From: Parasphingopyxis lamellibrachiae
GTDB lineage: Bacteria; Pseudomonadota; Alphaproteobacteria; Sphingomonadales; Sphingomonadaceae
Reading direction: 5' to 3'
Assembly (NCBI RefSeq): GCF_003385775.1
Contig: NZ_QRDP01000004.1
Location: 2,795,830 to 2,859,829 of the forward strand
DNA length: 64,000 nucleotides
Made by a program: the position numbers and the translations under genes
The notes under the pieces: generated by a model
Told to the model about the DNA's origin: nothing
Databases searched by the model: none
The model's input: only the letters and a program-made list of their open reading frames with translations
In this document: positions 1-9,823 of the stretch, in pieces
Layout of the letters: each line of letters starts with the position of its first letter
Numbering within the stretch: position 1 is the stretch's first letter

Positions 1-1172
1 TCAAGCTCGTCGAGAAGCGTGCCGATCAGGATCGAACCGGTCGCACCGATCGGGTGGCCGAGCGCAATCGCGCCGCCATTCACATTCACCTTGTCGCGGT
101 CCAGCTCGAGATCGCGGATGAACTTCTCGGCAACCACCGCAAAGGCCTCGTTGATTTCCCAAAGGTCGATATCGTCCCTGGTCAGACCGGCCTTTTCGAG
201 CACCTTCTTCGCCGCCGGAACCGGCGCGTTCAGCATCAGCGTCGGGTCGTCGCCCATATTGGCGGTCGCCACGATCCGCGCGCGTGGGGTCAGCCCATGG
301 CTGTCGGCATAGTCTTTGGACGCCAGCAGCACGGCCGCAGCGCCATCGACCACGCCCGAGGAGTTGCCGGCATGGTGGACATGCTGGATCTCGAGATCGG
401 GATATTTCTGGTTGATGAGCTTGCGGAAGGTCGTGCCCTGCTTGTCGAGCGGGACATCGGCGATCTTGGTGAAAGAGGGTTCCAGCGCGGCCAGGCCTTC
501 GGCGGTGGTCTGCGGGCGGGGGAATTCCTCTTCTCCCAGGATGACATTGCCTTCGTCATCGACCACCGGGACGAGGCTCTTGTCGAACCGGCCCTCTGCG
601 ATCGCGGCAGCCGCTCGCTTCTGGCTTTCGAGGCCAAGCGCATCGACGGCTTCGCGCGAAATGCCTTCCATCGAGGCAATCGCATCGCCGCACACGCCCT
701 GGTGCGACTGTGGATGGACGGCCTGTAGCCGTTCGTTGCCGGCTCCCATCATGGCGGGACGGAAGCCTGCGGCCATTTCTTCCTTGGCCATCGCCGAGGT
801 CAGCGACATCATTTCCGTACCGCCGGCGACGACAAGATCCTCCATGCCGGACATGATCTGCGCCGCGGCGAAGCTGACGCTGGTAATACCGCCGCCGCAG
901 AAACGGTCGAGCGTGGTGCCGCTGGTGCGGATGTCATAGCCGGCGTCGAGCGCCGCCATCCGGCCGAGATCGCCGCCCTGTTTGCCCTTCTGCGTACTGG
1001 TGCTCCAGATGACATCGTCGATGTCGGCGGTGTCGAGATCGTTGCGATCGGCAATGGCCTTCAAAACCGTGGCGGCCAGGTGCTGGGGGTGCTCTTCGGC
1101 GAGCGCGCCCTTGCCAACCTTGCCAATGCCGCGAGGGGTGCGGCAGGCGTCGATGATATAGGCTTCAGCCAT
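1..1172 (-). CDS. Acetyl-CoA C-acyltransferase (thiolase), C-terminus beyond window
   Basis: Thiolase-superfamily enzyme that cleaves a 3-oxoacyl-CoA with CoA to acetyl-CoA and a shortened acyl-CoA. The start reads MAEAYIIDACRTPRG, typical of the family. The nucleophilic Cys lies at about residue 92 in the motif DRFCGGG, followed by the NEAF motif and the GHPIGATG histidine motif. The reading frame runs off position 1, so the last stretch with the second catalytic Cys is outside the window. The gene lies 51 bp downstream of two acyl-CoA dehydrogenases on the same strand and probably forms the last step of one beta-oxidation operon with them. The substrate cannot be told from sequence. Confidence 0.93.
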   Translation of the reverse strand, partial: MAEAYIIDACRTPRGIGKVGKGALAEEHPQHLAATVLKAIADRNDLDTADIDDVIWSTSTQKGKQGGDLGRMAALDAGYDIRTSGTTLDRFCGGGITSVSFAAAQIMSGMEDLVVAGGTEMMSLTSAMAKEEMAAGFRPAMMGAGNERLQAVHPQSHQGVCGDAIASMEGISREAVDALGLESQKRAAAAIAEGRFDKSLVPVVDDEGNVILGEEEFPRPQTTAEGLAALEPSFTKIADVPLDKQGTTFRKLINQKYPDLEIQHVHHAGNSSGVVDGAAAVLLASKDYADSHGLTPRARIVATANMGDDPTLMLNAPVPAAKKVLEKAGLTRDDIDLWEINEAFAVVAEKFIRDLELDRDKVNVNGGAIALGHPIGATGSILIGTLLDEL

Positions 1173-1223
1173 CAGAATTATCCTTTTAGATTATGGTCTT
1201 GTCGCACAGCACTCTAATGCCGC

Positions 1224-2420
1224 CTAAAGTTCGGAAAATGCCTTGTCCTTATCCACGCGAACATCCTGGGGCAGGCCCAGCACGCGTTCGGCGATGATAT
1301 TCTTCAGGATCTCGTCCGTCCCGCCGGCAATCCGCAGGCCGGGCGCCCACATCAGGCTCTCCTGAAAAATCGCATCGGCGGGGGCCTTGTCCTTGTCGAC
1401 GATCAGCCCGTAATGATCCTGCATCTCGACCGCGCTGTTGCAGATATCCTGAAGATGATTGGCGGTGATGATCTTGCCGATCGAGTTTTCCGGCCCCGGC
1501 GTTTCGCCGCGCGACAGGGCTGTCTGGGTCCGGAATTTCGTGAGCTTGTAGCCCTGTGCGGCGACATACCAGTCGGCGAGCTTTTCCCGGAAGGCGCTGT
1601 TCGAGAGCGTACCGGCGTCGCGGGCATAGTCCATGATTTCCTGCCAGTCCGGCCCCGGCGAGCCGCCCACGGCCAGCCGTTCGTTCATCAGTGTGACGAG
1701 TGCGACCTTCCAGCCCATTCCCGGTTCGCCGAGCCGGTCGCTGTCGGGAATGCGAACGTCGGTGAAATAGACTTCGTTGAATTCGCGGCCGCCCGATGCC
1801 TGGTGGATCGGGCGAACCTCGACGCCGGGCGCCTTCATGTCGACGATAAACATGGTCAGGCCCTTATGCTTGGGCACATTTGGGTCGGTGCGCGTCAGGA
1901 CGATGCCGAAGTCGGAAAACTGCGCGCCGGTGGTCCAGACCTTCTGGCCGTTGATCACCCAGTCGTCGCCATCCTTCACCGCCTTCGTTTTGAGGCCCGC
2001 GACATCGGAGCCTGCGGAGGGTTCGGAGAAAAGCTGGCACCAGATTTCCTCGCCGTGGAGCGCCTTCTGGACATAGCGCTCCTTGTGCGCGTCGGACCCG
2101 AAGGCGATTACCGTCGGCACACACATGCCAAGCCCGATGGCGAAGGGGCCGATCGGCGCATCGAATTTCGTCTCTTCCTGGTTCCAGATGACCTGCTGCA
2201 TCGGCGTGCCGCCGCGACCGCCCATTTCCCGGGGCCAGGTGATTTGCGCGAACCGGTTTTCGGCTTTCACTTTCTGCCACTTCTTGGCTTTTTCCAGCGT
2301 CTGCTTGCGCGCTTCGCGGCCGCGGATCGCACTGGCGTTTTTGGGCTCGAGATGCTGTTCGAGAAAGGCCCGGGCCTCAGCGCGGAATTCGGCTTCTTCG
2401 GGGGTGTCGTTAAAATCCAT
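1224..2420 (-). CDS. Acyl-CoA dehydrogenase, catalytic (alpha-type) subunit of a probable pair
   Basis: FAD-dependent acyl-CoA dehydrogenase of 398 residues with N-terminal helical, middle beta and C-terminal helical domains (FSEPSAGSD and WVINGQKVWTTGA in the middle domain). The start at MDFNDTPEEAEF is preceded by an AAAGGA ribosome site; the frame is open further upstream but that stretch overlaps the previous gene. The usual C-terminal Glu (YEGT) is replaced by AGGTDEI. A Glu in LMNERLA sits where isovaleryl-CoA dehydrogenase has its helix-G base. The next gene upstream is a second dehydrogenase only 11 bp away that lacks both Glu positions. This suggests an alpha/beta heteromer like the ChsE/FadE pairs of steroid catabolism (inference). 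Confidence 0.9.
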   Translation of the reverse strand: MDFNDTPEEAEFRAEARAFLEQHLEPKNASAIRGREARKQTLEKAKKWQKVKAENRFAQITWPREMGGRGGTPMQQVIWNQEETKFDAPIGPFAIGLGMCVPTVIAFGSDAHKERYVQKALHGEEIWCQLFSEPSAGSDVAGLKTKAVKDGDDWVINGQKVWTTGAQFSDFGIVLTRTDPNVPKHKGLTMFIVDMKAPGVEVRPIHQASGGREFNEVYFTDVRIPDSDRLGEPGMGWKVALVTLMNERLAVGGSPGPDWQEIMDYARDAGTLSNSAFREKLADWYVAAQGYKLTKFRTQTALSRGETPGPENSIGKIITANHLQDICNSAVEMQDHYGLIVDKDKAPADAIFQESLMWAPGLRIAGGTDEILKNIIAERVLGLPQDVRVDKDKAFSEL

Positions 2421-2431
2421 CGGAGGTTCCT

Positions 2432-3547
2432 TTACGCAGCGTTGCGTGTTTCGAGCGCACGAACGAGTTTCTCTTTCCAGACGGCGGGCGCGCCGGCCTG
2501 CACGGCGAGCAGTTTCGCGCGGCGATAATAGAGGTGGCAGTCCACCTCCCAGGTGAAGCCCATGCCGCCATGCGTCTGGATATTTTCCTTGGATGCGAAC
2601 CAATAGGCTTCGGAGGCGGCGATCCGCGCGGCCGCTGCGGCCTCGGGCAGTTCGGCTGCATCCGTCGATAGCGCCCATGCGCCATAATAGGCGTTGGACC
2701 GGGCCACCTCGTTCTTCACATACATTTCGGCGAGCTTGTGCTTGATCGCCTGATTGCCGCCGATCGGGCGCCCAAAGGCGTAACGCTCCTTGGCATAGTC
2801 GGTCGCCATTTCCAGGCAGATTGATGCGCCGCCCGTCTGTTCGAAGGCAAGCAATACGGCGGCCCGGTTCATGACCTCATTGTACAGGGTTTCGCCATCG
2901 CCCTGAGCGCCCAGCCGTTCGCCCTCGGCGCCATCGAACACGATCTCGGCATGGCTGCGCGTCGGTTCGATGGTTTCGATCGATGTGCGCGTAACGCCGG
3001 GCTGGTCCAGCGCCACCAGCACAAGGCTCACACCTGCGCCATCCCTGGCCAGCACAACTGCATGGGTCGCGATGTCGCCATCGGTTACCGGGATTTTCGT
3101 CCCGCTGAGCTTTCCATCCTTATATTCGGTTGCAAGCTTGCCGGCCTCGACGGCACCGGGGCCCTCCGAGGCTGCTATACAGCCAATCGCGGAGCCATCG
3201 GCAACTTTCGGCAGCAGCGCGGCCTTTTGCGCGTCCGATCCTGCCAGTTTCAGCGCTTCGGCGAAGAAATAGACCGTCGATGCGAAGGGAACCGGCGCAA
3301 GCGCGCGGCCCAGCTCTTCGGCGATCACGCACAGTTCGAGCATACCGAGGCCAAGACCTCCATGTTCTTCTGCAATCGCCGTGCCGAGCCAGCCCATCTC
3401 GACAATCTGCTGCCAGACCGCTTCATTGTGGCTCATGGTTTCGTCGTCGAGCACGGCGCGCACTTCGGCGGTAGTACATTTGGCGGACAGGAACTTCCGG
3501 GCCTCTTCGCGCAGGAATTTCTGGTCGTCGGAAAAATCGAAATTCAT
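2432..3547 (-). CDS. Acyl-CoA dehydrogenase, partner (beta-type) subunit
   Basis: Acyl-CoA dehydrogenase-fold protein of 371 residues, first gene of the operon at the left edge. It starts at MNFDFSDDQKFLREEARKFL, a standard N-terminus. The C-terminal domain has YAFGRPIGGNQAIKH and IQTHGGMGFTWEVDCHLYYRRAK, a pattern common in FadE-like subunits. Neither the C-terminal YEG Glu nor the helix-G Glu is present (VMNRAAVLL at the latter position), so it may need the downstream dehydrogenase for catalysis. The 11-bp spacing to that gene supports stoichiometric co-expression. It could also be an independent enzyme with an unrecognised base. Confidence 0.88.
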   Translation of the reverse strand: MNFDFSDDQKFLREEARKFLSAKCTTAEVRAVLDDETMSHNEAVWQQIVEMGWLGTAIAEEHGGLGLGMLELCVIAEELGRALAPVPFASTVYFFAEALKLAGSDAQKAALLPKVADGSAIGCIAASEGPGAVEAGKLATEYKDGKLSGTKIPVTDGDIATHAVVLARDGAGVSLVLVALDQPGVTRTSIETIEPTRSHAEIVFDGAEGERLGAQGDGETLYNEVMNRAAVLLAFEQTGGASICLEMATDYAKERYAFGRPIGGNQAIKHKLAEMYVKNEVARSNAYYGAWALSTDAAELPEAAAAARIAASEAYWFASKENIQTHGGMGFTWEVDCHLYYRRAKLLAVQAGAPAVWKEKLVRALETRNAA

Positions 3548-3567
3548 GAATCGGGATCCTCGGGGCT

Positions 3568-3602
3568 CGTTTACAGTAATGATACGCCAATTGACGTAAA
3601 CG
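3568..3602. promoter_or_regulatory. Inverted repeat upstream of the dehydrogenase/thiolase operon
   Basis: CGTTTAC at 3568-3574 is matched by its exact reverse complement GTAAACG at 3596-3602, 28 bp centre to centre. ACGTAA also occurs twice in a row at its right end. The element starts about 20 bp upstream of the start codon of the dehydrogenase at 2432-3547, in the 77-bp gap before hutC. It could be an operator of a TetR- or GntR-type fatty-acyl regulator; no such regulator can be assigned. Confidence 0.3.
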
Positions 3603-3624
3603 TAAAGAGCCAGTTCCCGAGTTC

Positions 3625-4317
3625 CTATTGGAAATCGTCTGTCGCGGTAATCATCTGAAATCCGTGGGCCGGATGAGCCATACGAACCAGCGTCAGTATA
3701 TTGCCGTCGAGCCGGGTCTGTCGTTCGATGACGAAGACGGGCTCGTCGCGTTGCAGCTTGAGATATTTGGAGTCGTTCGTCCCTGGCATTTCCGCGCGCA
3801 ATATTGTGCGGACGGAGGAATAGGGGACGCGGGCAATCAGCCATTCATTGGGGCTGACGGTGGAGAAGTCGGCGTCCCTCGCCTCGGGTATTGCCTCCAG
3901 ATTCACCAGCCGGTCTTCCAGTTGATAGGGGCGGCCATCGCTGAGATGAAGACTGACAATATGTCGTAGCGGTGCGCCCGCGAAAAGACCCTGATCGTCC
4001 CTGGCATCGTCGCCCAGACTGCTCCTCAGAAGCTTGTAGCCATAGGCATGGCCTCCGCGTTCAATCTCGTGGCGCACGACGGGAATTGTCAGGGTTGAGC
4101 TGTGCGCCTTGCGGCCGACGACCCGGGTGCCGGCGCGGCGGCGGCGCTCGATCAGTCCGGCATCGACAAGCGGCGAGAGGGCGCGCCGGATGGTGCCGCG
4201 CGCGACGCCGAATTCCTCGGCCAGCTTTTCCTCATGTGGCAGCGCGAAACCCGCGGGCCAGGCCTGGCTGTTGATCCGGCGCAGGATTTCGGTGCGGATT
4301 TCTTCATAGGGATGCAT
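3625..4317 (-). CDS. hutC: HutC-type GntR transcriptional repressor
   Basis: GntR-family regulator of 230 residues. The N-terminal winged helix is clear (about residues 1-70, [24 protein letters not shown]). It is followed by a UTRA ligand-binding domain, where HutC homologues sense urocanate (family knowledge). It is divergent from the hut operon, which fixes the assignment. I start at [11 protein letters not shown], with GGGGAG ten bases upstream; an in-frame ATG 36 bp further upstream is possible but gives an unusual N-terminus. It probably represses both itself and hutIHUG from the palindrome in the shared intergenic region. Confidence 0.88.
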   Translation of the reverse strand: MHPYEEIRTEILRRINSQAWPAGFALPHEEKLAEEFGVARGTIRRALSPLVDAGLIERRRRAGTRVVGRKAHSSTLTIPVVRHEIERGGHAYGYKLLRSSLGDDARDDQGLFAGAPLRHIVSLHLSDGRPYQLEDRLVNLEAIPEARDADFSTVSPNEWLIARVPYSSVRTILRAEMPGTNDSKYLKLQRDEPVFVIERQTRLDGNILTLVRMAHPAHGFQMITATDDFQ

Positions 4318-4361
4318 TCCATACACACTCCCCGATTTGCGCCATTCACGCAATCGTAAAG

Positions 4362-4392
4362 TTGACCATAAAATTTATATGTCTAAACATAT
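4362..4392 (+). promoter_or_regulatory. hut promoter region with putative HutC operator
   Basis: TTGACC at 4362-4367 could be a -35 element. About ten bases downstream lies the inverted repeat ATATGT-CTAA-ACATAT (4377-4392), ending 20 bp before the hutI start codon. Palindromes of this AT-rich type are usual for GntR/HutC repressors, and its place in the hutC-hutI intergenic region fits repression of the operon. The assignment of HutC to this site is inference. Confidence 0.5.
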
Positions 4393-4412
4393 TTTCGAGG
4401 GAAGAATCACGG

Positions 4413-5612
4413 ATGCGGCACCATATTTACACTGATGCGACGCTCGCAACGCTGTCCGAAGCGCGTGGCTGGGGCATGGTCGCTGATGGTGCGATTGCAA
4501 TTGATGGCGATCGGATCGTCTATGCGGGGGCGGCCAATTCCATTCCCGGACAACATGCGGATTTCGAGAAGACTTCGCTCGGCGGGCGTCTGATCACGCC
4601 CGGCCTGTTCGATTGCCACACCCATCTTGTTTACGCCGGTTCGCGGGCCCGCGAGTTCGAGTTGCGGCTTGAAGGCGCAAGCTATGAAGACATCGCCCGG
4701 GCGGGCGGCGGTATCTTCTCCACGGTCCAAGCAACCCGCAGCGCGTCGGAAGAGGACCTGCTGGCCGGCGCACTCGCCCGGCTGGACCGGTTGCTGGCGG
4801 AAGGTGTCTGCACGGTGGAGATCAAGTCGGGATACGGCCTCGACCGGGAGACGGAACTGCGAATGTTGCGGGTCGCCGCGCGGTTGGCCGAAATGCGCCC
4901 GGTGCGGATCAGCAAGACCTTTCTCGGTGCGCACGCCATTCCCGAGGATATGGACGCCGACCAGTATCTGGACGGTATTTGCCTGCCGACATTGCGCGAG
5001 GCTGCTGCCGAAAATCTCGTCGATATGGTGGACGGCTTTTGCGAAAATATCGCCTTCTCGCCGGCGCAGATCCGCAAAGTTTTCGATGTGGCTGTCGAGC
5101 TCGGCCTGCCGGTGAAGCTCCATGCCGAGCAATTGTCGGATCAGGGCGGTGCGGCGCTGGCCGCCGAATATGGCGCGCTGTCGGCCGAGCATCTCGAATT
5201 TGTCAGCGAAGACGGGATCGCCGCGATGGCCGGGGCGGGGACGGTCGCCGTGATCCTGCCCGGCGCCTTCTATTTTCTGGGCGAAACGAGAAAGCCGCCG
5301 ATCGAGGATTTTCGTAAGGCCGGTGTCCCGATGGCCATCGCGACGGACAGCAATCCCGGTTCGTCTCCGATGACGTCGCTATTGCTGGCGATGAACATGG
5401 GCGCGACGCTTTTCGGCCTGACGCCGGAAGAATGTTTGCGAGGCGGTACGGTAAACGCCGCGCGGGCGCTCGGCCTGCGCGATATCGGCCGGCTCGCCTC
5501 TGGGCAGATAGCGGATCTTGCAATCTGGGACGTAACCGATCCGGCGGAACTGACCTACCGTATGGGCGATACTCTGCTCCACAAGCGGATTTTTGGAGGT
5601 GCCGAATGCTGA
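4413..5612 (+). CDS. hutI: Imidazolonepropionase
   Basis: Hydrolyses 4-imidazolone-5-propanoate to N-formimidoyl-L-glutamate, third step of histidine degradation. The 399-residue amidohydrolase shows the metal-binding [11 protein letters not shown] motif near residue 70, a KLHAEQ metal histidine and ATDSNPGS with the catalytic Asp. The start at MRHHIYTDA has a GAGGGAAG ribosome site; an upstream ATG at 4362 would read through the operator and is unlikely. The stop codon overlaps the start of hutH (ATGCTGA), so the two are translationally coupled. It is the first gene of the hut operon here. Confidence 0.96.
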   Translation: MRHHIYTDATLATLSEARGWGMVADGAIAIDGDRIVYAGAANSIPGQHADFEKTSLGGRLITPGLFDCHTHLVYAGSRAREFELRLEGASYEDIARAGGGIFSTVQATRSASEEDLLAGALARLDRLLAEGVCTVEIKSGYGLDRETELRMLRVAARLAEMRPVRISKTFLGAHAIPEDMDADQYLDGICLPTLREAAAENLVDMVDGFCENIAFSPAQIRKVFDVAVELGLPVKLHAEQLSDQGGAALAAEYGALSAEHLEFVSEDGIAAMAGAGTVAVILPGAFYFLGETRKPPIEDFRKAGVPMAIATDSNPGSSPMTSLLLAMNMGATLFGLTPEECLRGGTVNAARALGLRDIGRLASGQIADLAIWDVTDPAELTYRMGDTLLHKRIFGGAEC

Positions 5613-7150
5613 TTTTGAGACCCGGCGAGGTTTCCCTCGCGACGCTGGAATCGGTCTGGCGGGAGGAGCTGCCGATCGAGCTGCACGCTGAAGCGCGAAC
5701 TGCGATCCTGGCTTCGGCAGAGCGCGTCGCCGCGGCGGCGCAGGGGAATGATGCGGTTTACGGCGTCAATACCGGCTTCGGTAAGCTCGCCTCCATTCGC
5801 ATCGCGGCAGAGGACACGGCCAAGCTGCAGCGCAACCTGGTCCTTTCCCATTGTTGCGGGGTGGGTGAGGCAACGCCGCGCGCGATCACCCGGCTGATGA
5901 TCGTGCTCAAGCTTATCTCTTTGGGGCGCGGCGCGTCGGGCGTTCGCGAAGAGGTTATCGACCTGCTCGAAGCCATGCTTGCCAAGGGCGTGACGCCGGT
6001 GGTCCCGGCCCAGGGATCGGTGGGCGCGTCGGGCGATCTCGCTCCGCTTGCCCATATGGCCGCCGTGATGATGGGCGAAGGCGAGGCGGTGTATAATGGC
6101 GAAACGCATGTCGGGGCCAAGGCGCTGTCCAAAGCCGGGTTGCGACCCATTGTGCTTGGCCCAAAGGAAGGGCTCGCGCTTATTAACGGCACGCAATTTT
6201 CGACCGCCTATGCACTGGCGGCACTGTTCGAGGCGCAGCATGCGGCTCACACCGCGCTGATATCCTCTTCATTGTCGATGGATGCCGCAAAGGCCTCCAC
6301 TGCGCCGCTGCTCGCCGAAATCCATGCGCTTCGCGGGCATCCCGGCCAGATTGCTGCTGCGGCGACCATGCGCGCCCTGCTTGATGACAGCGAAATCCGC
6401 AACTCGCACCGGGATGATGATCCGCGGGTGCAGGATCCCTATTGCATGCGCTGCCAGCCCCAGGTCACGGGTGCGGCGATGGATATGCTATCGCTGGCCA
6501 GCATCACGCTCGTCCGCGAAGCCAATGCCGCGACCGATAATCCTCTGGTGCTGACCGAGGAGGACCGCATCGTGTCTGGCGGCAATTTCCATGCCGAGCC
6601 CGTTGCCTTTGCCGCCGACATGATCGCGCTGGCGCTGGCCGAGATTGGGGGCATCGCCCAGCGGCGCGTCGCGCTGCTCGTCGATCCGACGCTCAGCTAC
6701 GATCTGCCGCCCTTCCTGGCGGCCGATCCGGGGCTTAATTCGGGCCTGATGATCGCCGAGGTGACAAGCGCAGCGCTGATGAGCGAGAATAAGCATCTCG
6801 CCAATCCCTGCTCGACGGACTCGACGCCGACCAGCGCCAATCAGGAGGATCATGTCAGCATGGCGGCCCATGGCGCGCGGCGCTTGCAGCGCATGCTCGG
6901 CAATCTGTTCCACATTCTCGGCATCGAGATTTTCTGCGCGGTCGAGGGCATCCGCTTCCGCGCGCCCGAACAGACAAGTGCGCCGCTGCGCGCGGTGATC
7001 GACCGGTTCGGCGAACGGATCGCTCCGCTGACCGAAGACCGCTTCCTCGCGCCCAACCTGAACGCTGCCGCCGAGCTCGCCCGGAGCGATAAGCTCGTCA
7101 ATGCGACAGGACTGACCTTCCCTACGCTGGAGAATATTTTCCATGGCTGA
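5606..7150 (+). CDS. hutH: Histidine ammonia-lyase
   Basis: Deaminates L-histidine to urocanate, the first step of the pathway. It has 514 residues, normal for the family. The ASG triad that cyclises to the MIO electrophile is at residues 141-143 in [16 protein letters not shown], and NTGFGKLAS near residue 55 is the conserved active-site loop. GGAGGT at 5595-5600 sets the start at MLILRPGEV, overlapping the end of hutI. Its own end overlaps hutU by 8 bp. Confidence 0.97.
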   Translation: MLILRPGEVSLATLESVWREELPIELHAEARTAILASAERVAAAAQGNDAVYGVNTGFGKLASIRIAAEDTAKLQRNLVLSHCCGVGEATPRAITRLMIVLKLISLGRGASGVREEVIDLLEAMLAKGVTPVVPAQGSVGASGDLAPLAHMAAVMMGEGEAVYNGETHVGAKALSKAGLRPIVLGPKEGLALINGTQFSTAYALAALFEAQHAAHTALISSSLSMDAAKASTAPLLAEIHALRGHPGQIAAAATMRALLDDSEIRNSHRDDDPRVQDPYCMRCQPQVTGAAMDMLSLASITLVREANAATDNPLVLTEEDRIVSGGNFHAEPVAFAADMIALALAEIGGIAQRRVALLVDPTLSYDLPPFLAADPGLNSGLMIAEVTSAALMSENKHLANPCSTDSTPTSANQEDHVSMAAHGARRLQRMLGNLFHILGIEIFCAVEGIRFRAPEQTSAPLRAVIDRFGERIAPLTEDRFLAPNLNAAAELARSDKLVNATGLTFPTLENIFHG

Positions 7151-8813
7151 TCGCTTCCACAATTCCCGCGAAGTGCGCCCGCCGACAGGCACGACGCTCA
7201 CCGCCAAGAGCTGGCTGACCGAAGCGCCGCTGCGTATGCTGATGAACAATCTCCATCCCGATGTGGCGGAGAAGCCGGAGGAACTGGTCGTCTATGGCGG
7301 GATCGGCCGGGCGGCGCGCAACTGGCAGGCTTTCGATCAGATTGTCGCGGGTCTTACCGATCTCGAAGCGGACGAGACCCTGCTCGTGCAGTCCGGCAAG
7401 CCGGTCGGCATATTCAAAACGCATGAGAATGCCCCCCGCGTCCTGATCGCCAATTCCAACCTCGTGCCGCACTGGGCGACCTGGGATCATTTCAACGAGC
7501 TCGATAAAAAGGGGCTCGCCATGTACGGCCAGATGACGGCCGGCAGCTGGATCTATATCGGCACCCAGGGGATCGTGCAGGGCACCTATGAGACCTTCGT
7601 CGAGGCCGGGCGCCAGCATTATGGCGGCGACCTGACCGGCAAGTGGATCCTGACAGCCGGGCTCGGCGGCATGGGCGGTGCACAGCCGCTCGCCGCGGTG
7701 ATGGCCGGTGCCTGCTGCCTCGCTATCGAATGCGACGAGACCCGCATCGATTTCCGTCTACGCACCAAATATGTGGACGAGAAAGCGCGGTCCATCGACG
7801 AAGCACTTGCCATGATTACGGCATGGACCGAAGCGGGCGAAGCCAAGTCCGTGGGCTTGCTGGGCAATGCTGCCGAGATCGTGCCCGAACTCTTCAAGCG
7901 CGGCATCCGCCCGGACATGGTGACCGACCAGACCAGCGCGCACGATCCGATCAACGGCTATCTGCCCGCGGGCTGGACGATGAACGAATGGCGCGACCAG
8001 CGCGAACGCGACCCCAAGGCGGTCGAAAAGGCCGCGCGCGCCAGCATGAAGGTCCATGTCGCCGCGATGGTCGATTTCTGGAAAGCCGGCGTGCCGACGC
8101 TCGATTATGGCAACAATATCCGCCAGGTTGCACAGGAAGAGGGGCTGGAGGACGCCTTCGCCTTTCCCGGCTTCGTGCCCGCCTATATCCGCCCGCTCTT
8201 CTGCCGCGGCATCGGCCCGTTCCGCTGGTGCGCGCTTTCCGGCGATCCGGAGGACATCTACAAGACGGACGCCAAGGTGAAGGAACTGATCCTCGACGAT
8301 CCGCATCTCCACAACTGGCTGGACATGGCCCGCGAACGGATCAGCTTTCAGGGGCTGCCTGCGCGCATCTGCTGGGTCGGGCTGGGCCAGCGGCACCGGC
8401 TGGGCCTCGCCTTCAACGAAATGGTCCGCAGCGGCGAACTCAGCGCGCCGGTCGTGATTGGCCGCGATCATCTCGACAGCGGCTCGGTCGCCTCGCCCAA
8501 TCGCGAGACCGAGGCGATGAAAGACGGGTCGGATGCGGTGTCGGACTGGCCGCTCCTCAACGCGCTGCTCAACACCGCCAGCGGCGCGACCTGGGTCAGC
8601 CTCCATCATGGCGGCGGCGTCGGCATGGGCTTTTCGCAGCATAGCGGCATGGTCATCTGCTGCGATGGCAGCGAGGAAGCCGATGCGCGGATCGCCAATG
8701 TGCTGTGGAACGATCCGGCGACCGGCGTCATGCGCCATGCCGATGCCGGCTATGACGAGGCGATTGATTGCGCCCGCGAACACGGCCTGAACCTGCCCGG
8801 CATTTTGGGGTAA
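7143..8813 (+). CDS. hutU: Urocanate hydratase
   Basis: Converts urocanate to 4-imidazolone-5-propanoate using tightly bound NAD+ as an electrophile. It has 556 residues, the standard length. [12 protein letters not shown] and [13 protein letters not shown] (Rossmann glycines) are present, as is the conserved Cys in [20 protein letters not shown], equivalent to Cys410 of the Pseudomonas putida enzyme. [16 protein letters not shown] near the C-terminus is also diagnostic. It overlaps hutH by 8 bp and is followed after 8 bp by hutG. Confidence 0.97.
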   Translation: MADRFHNSREVRPPTGTTLTAKSWLTEAPLRMLMNNLHPDVAEKPEELVVYGGIGRAARNWQAFDQIVAGLTDLEADETLLVQSGKPVGIFKTHENAPRVLIANSNLVPHWATWDHFNELDKKGLAMYGQMTAGSWIYIGTQGIVQGTYETFVEAGRQHYGGDLTGKWILTAGLGGMGGAQPLAAVMAGACCLAIECDETRIDFRLRTKYVDEKARSIDEALAMITAWTEAGEAKSVGLLGNAAEIVPELFKRGIRPDMVTDQTSAHDPINGYLPAGWTMNEWRDQRERDPKAVEKAARASMKVHVAAMVDFWKAGVPTLDYGNNIRQVAQEEGLEDAFAFPGFVPAYIRPLFCRGIGPFRWCALSGDPEDIYKTDAKVKELILDDPHLHNWLDMARERISFQGLPARICWVGLGQRHRLGLAFNEMVRSGELSAPVVIGRDHLDSGSVASPNRETEAMKDGSDAVSDWPLLNALLNTASGATWVSLHHGGGVGMGFSQHSGMVICCDGSEEADARIANVLWNDPATGVMRHADAGYDEAIDCAREHGLNLPGILG

Positions 8814-8821
8814 GACAGACC

Positions 8822-9751
8822 ATGCCCGCCACCCATATCCCGCCCGAGCAATGGACCGGCCGCGACGACAGCGAGGATGGCGGGCGCGCGCGGCGAATAT
8901 ACCAATATGCAGGCGATAGCGGGGATCGCGCCCTGCTCGGCTTTGCCTCGGAAGCCGGTGTTGCCCGCAACAAGGGGCGGGTCGGCGCACGGCAGGGGCC
9001 GCAGGCGCTTCGCAAGGCGCTGGCCGGTTTTGCCGCGCCCACGAATGCGCAGCCCTTTGCCGATCTTGGCGATGTGGATGTCGAGGGCGACGATCTGGAA
9101 GCCGGGCAGACGATGCTCGGCCAGCATATCGCCCGCGCGCTCGGCCAGCATGATCGCGTAATTGTTCTTGGCGGCGGGCATGAAACGGCCTGGGGCAGCT
9201 ATCAGGGCCTGCGCGCGCATTTCGCAGAGAAACGCATCGGCATCATCAATCTCGACGCGCATCTCGATCTGCGCGAGCCCGGCGCGGCGGGCCCCTCATC
9301 GGGCACGCCCTTCAACCAGATGCGCCATGCGGACCCGGACGGCTTTGACTATCTGTGCATTGGGCTGGCTGAGGAATCGAACACAGTGGCCCTGTTTGAC
9401 CGGGCGGCGGACTGGGGCGTGCATATGGTGATGGATCACGCCCTGATCGCGGACCACACAGCGGCAGACGCCGAAATCGCGGCCATCGCGCAGCGATCCG
9501 ACATTCTCTACCTCACTATCGATATCGACCTGCTGCCCCACTATCAGGCCCCCGGCGTCAGCGCCCCCGCCGCCCGCGGCGTGCCGCTTTCGACGGTCGA
9601 GCATCTGGTCGAGACGGTGATGACAGCGGCGGACGCGCATGGCTGCGCCCTGCCGCTCGCCGATATCGTCGAACTCTCCCCGGCTCATGACCGCGACGGA
9701 ATGACGGCGCGGAGCGCGGCGCTGCTGGTGCGGCGGTTGCTGTGTGCGTGA
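8822..9751 (+). CDS. hutG: Formimidoylglutamase (arginase family)
   Basis: Hydrolyses N-formimidoyl-L-glutamate to L-glutamate and formamide with a dinuclear Mn centre. The 309-residue protein has the ureohydrolase ligands GGGHE, NLDAHLD and TIDIDLLP; the last matches the HutG form of the motif rather than arginase. The operon therefore uses the one-step route to glutamate rather than the HutF/deformylase route, for which no gene is seen. The start at MPATHIPPEQW lies 8 bp after the hutU stop. Confidence 0.93.
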   Translation: MPATHIPPEQWTGRDDSEDGGRARRIYQYAGDSGDRALLGFASEAGVARNKGRVGARQGPQALRKALAGFAAPTNAQPFADLGDVDVEGDDLEAGQTMLGQHIARALGQHDRVIVLGGGHETAWGSYQGLRAHFAEKRIGIINLDAHLDLREPGAAGPSSGTPFNQMRHADPDGFDYLCIGLAEESNTVALFDRAADWGVHMVMDHALIADHTAADAEIAAIAQRSDILYLTIDIDLLPHYQAPGVSAPAARGVPLSTVEHLVETVMTAADAHGCALPLADIVELSPAHDRDGMTARSAALLVRRLLCA

Positions 9752-9823
9752 GGGATTGATGCCTTTTGATCGACAAGCAGAACGCTTTCTCATAGAGGCG
9801 AAATTCCCTTCGGAGCATTGTCC

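Noticed and set aside
4362..5612. Upstream ATG at 4362 as the hutI start
   Set aside because: It would place the operator-like palindrome inside the gene and adds residues without homology; the ATG at 4413 has a proper ribosome site.
7758..8990. A 410-codon open frame on the minus strand
   Set aside because: Antisense to hutU, which is unmistakable by motifs and length; no ribosome site or family signature.
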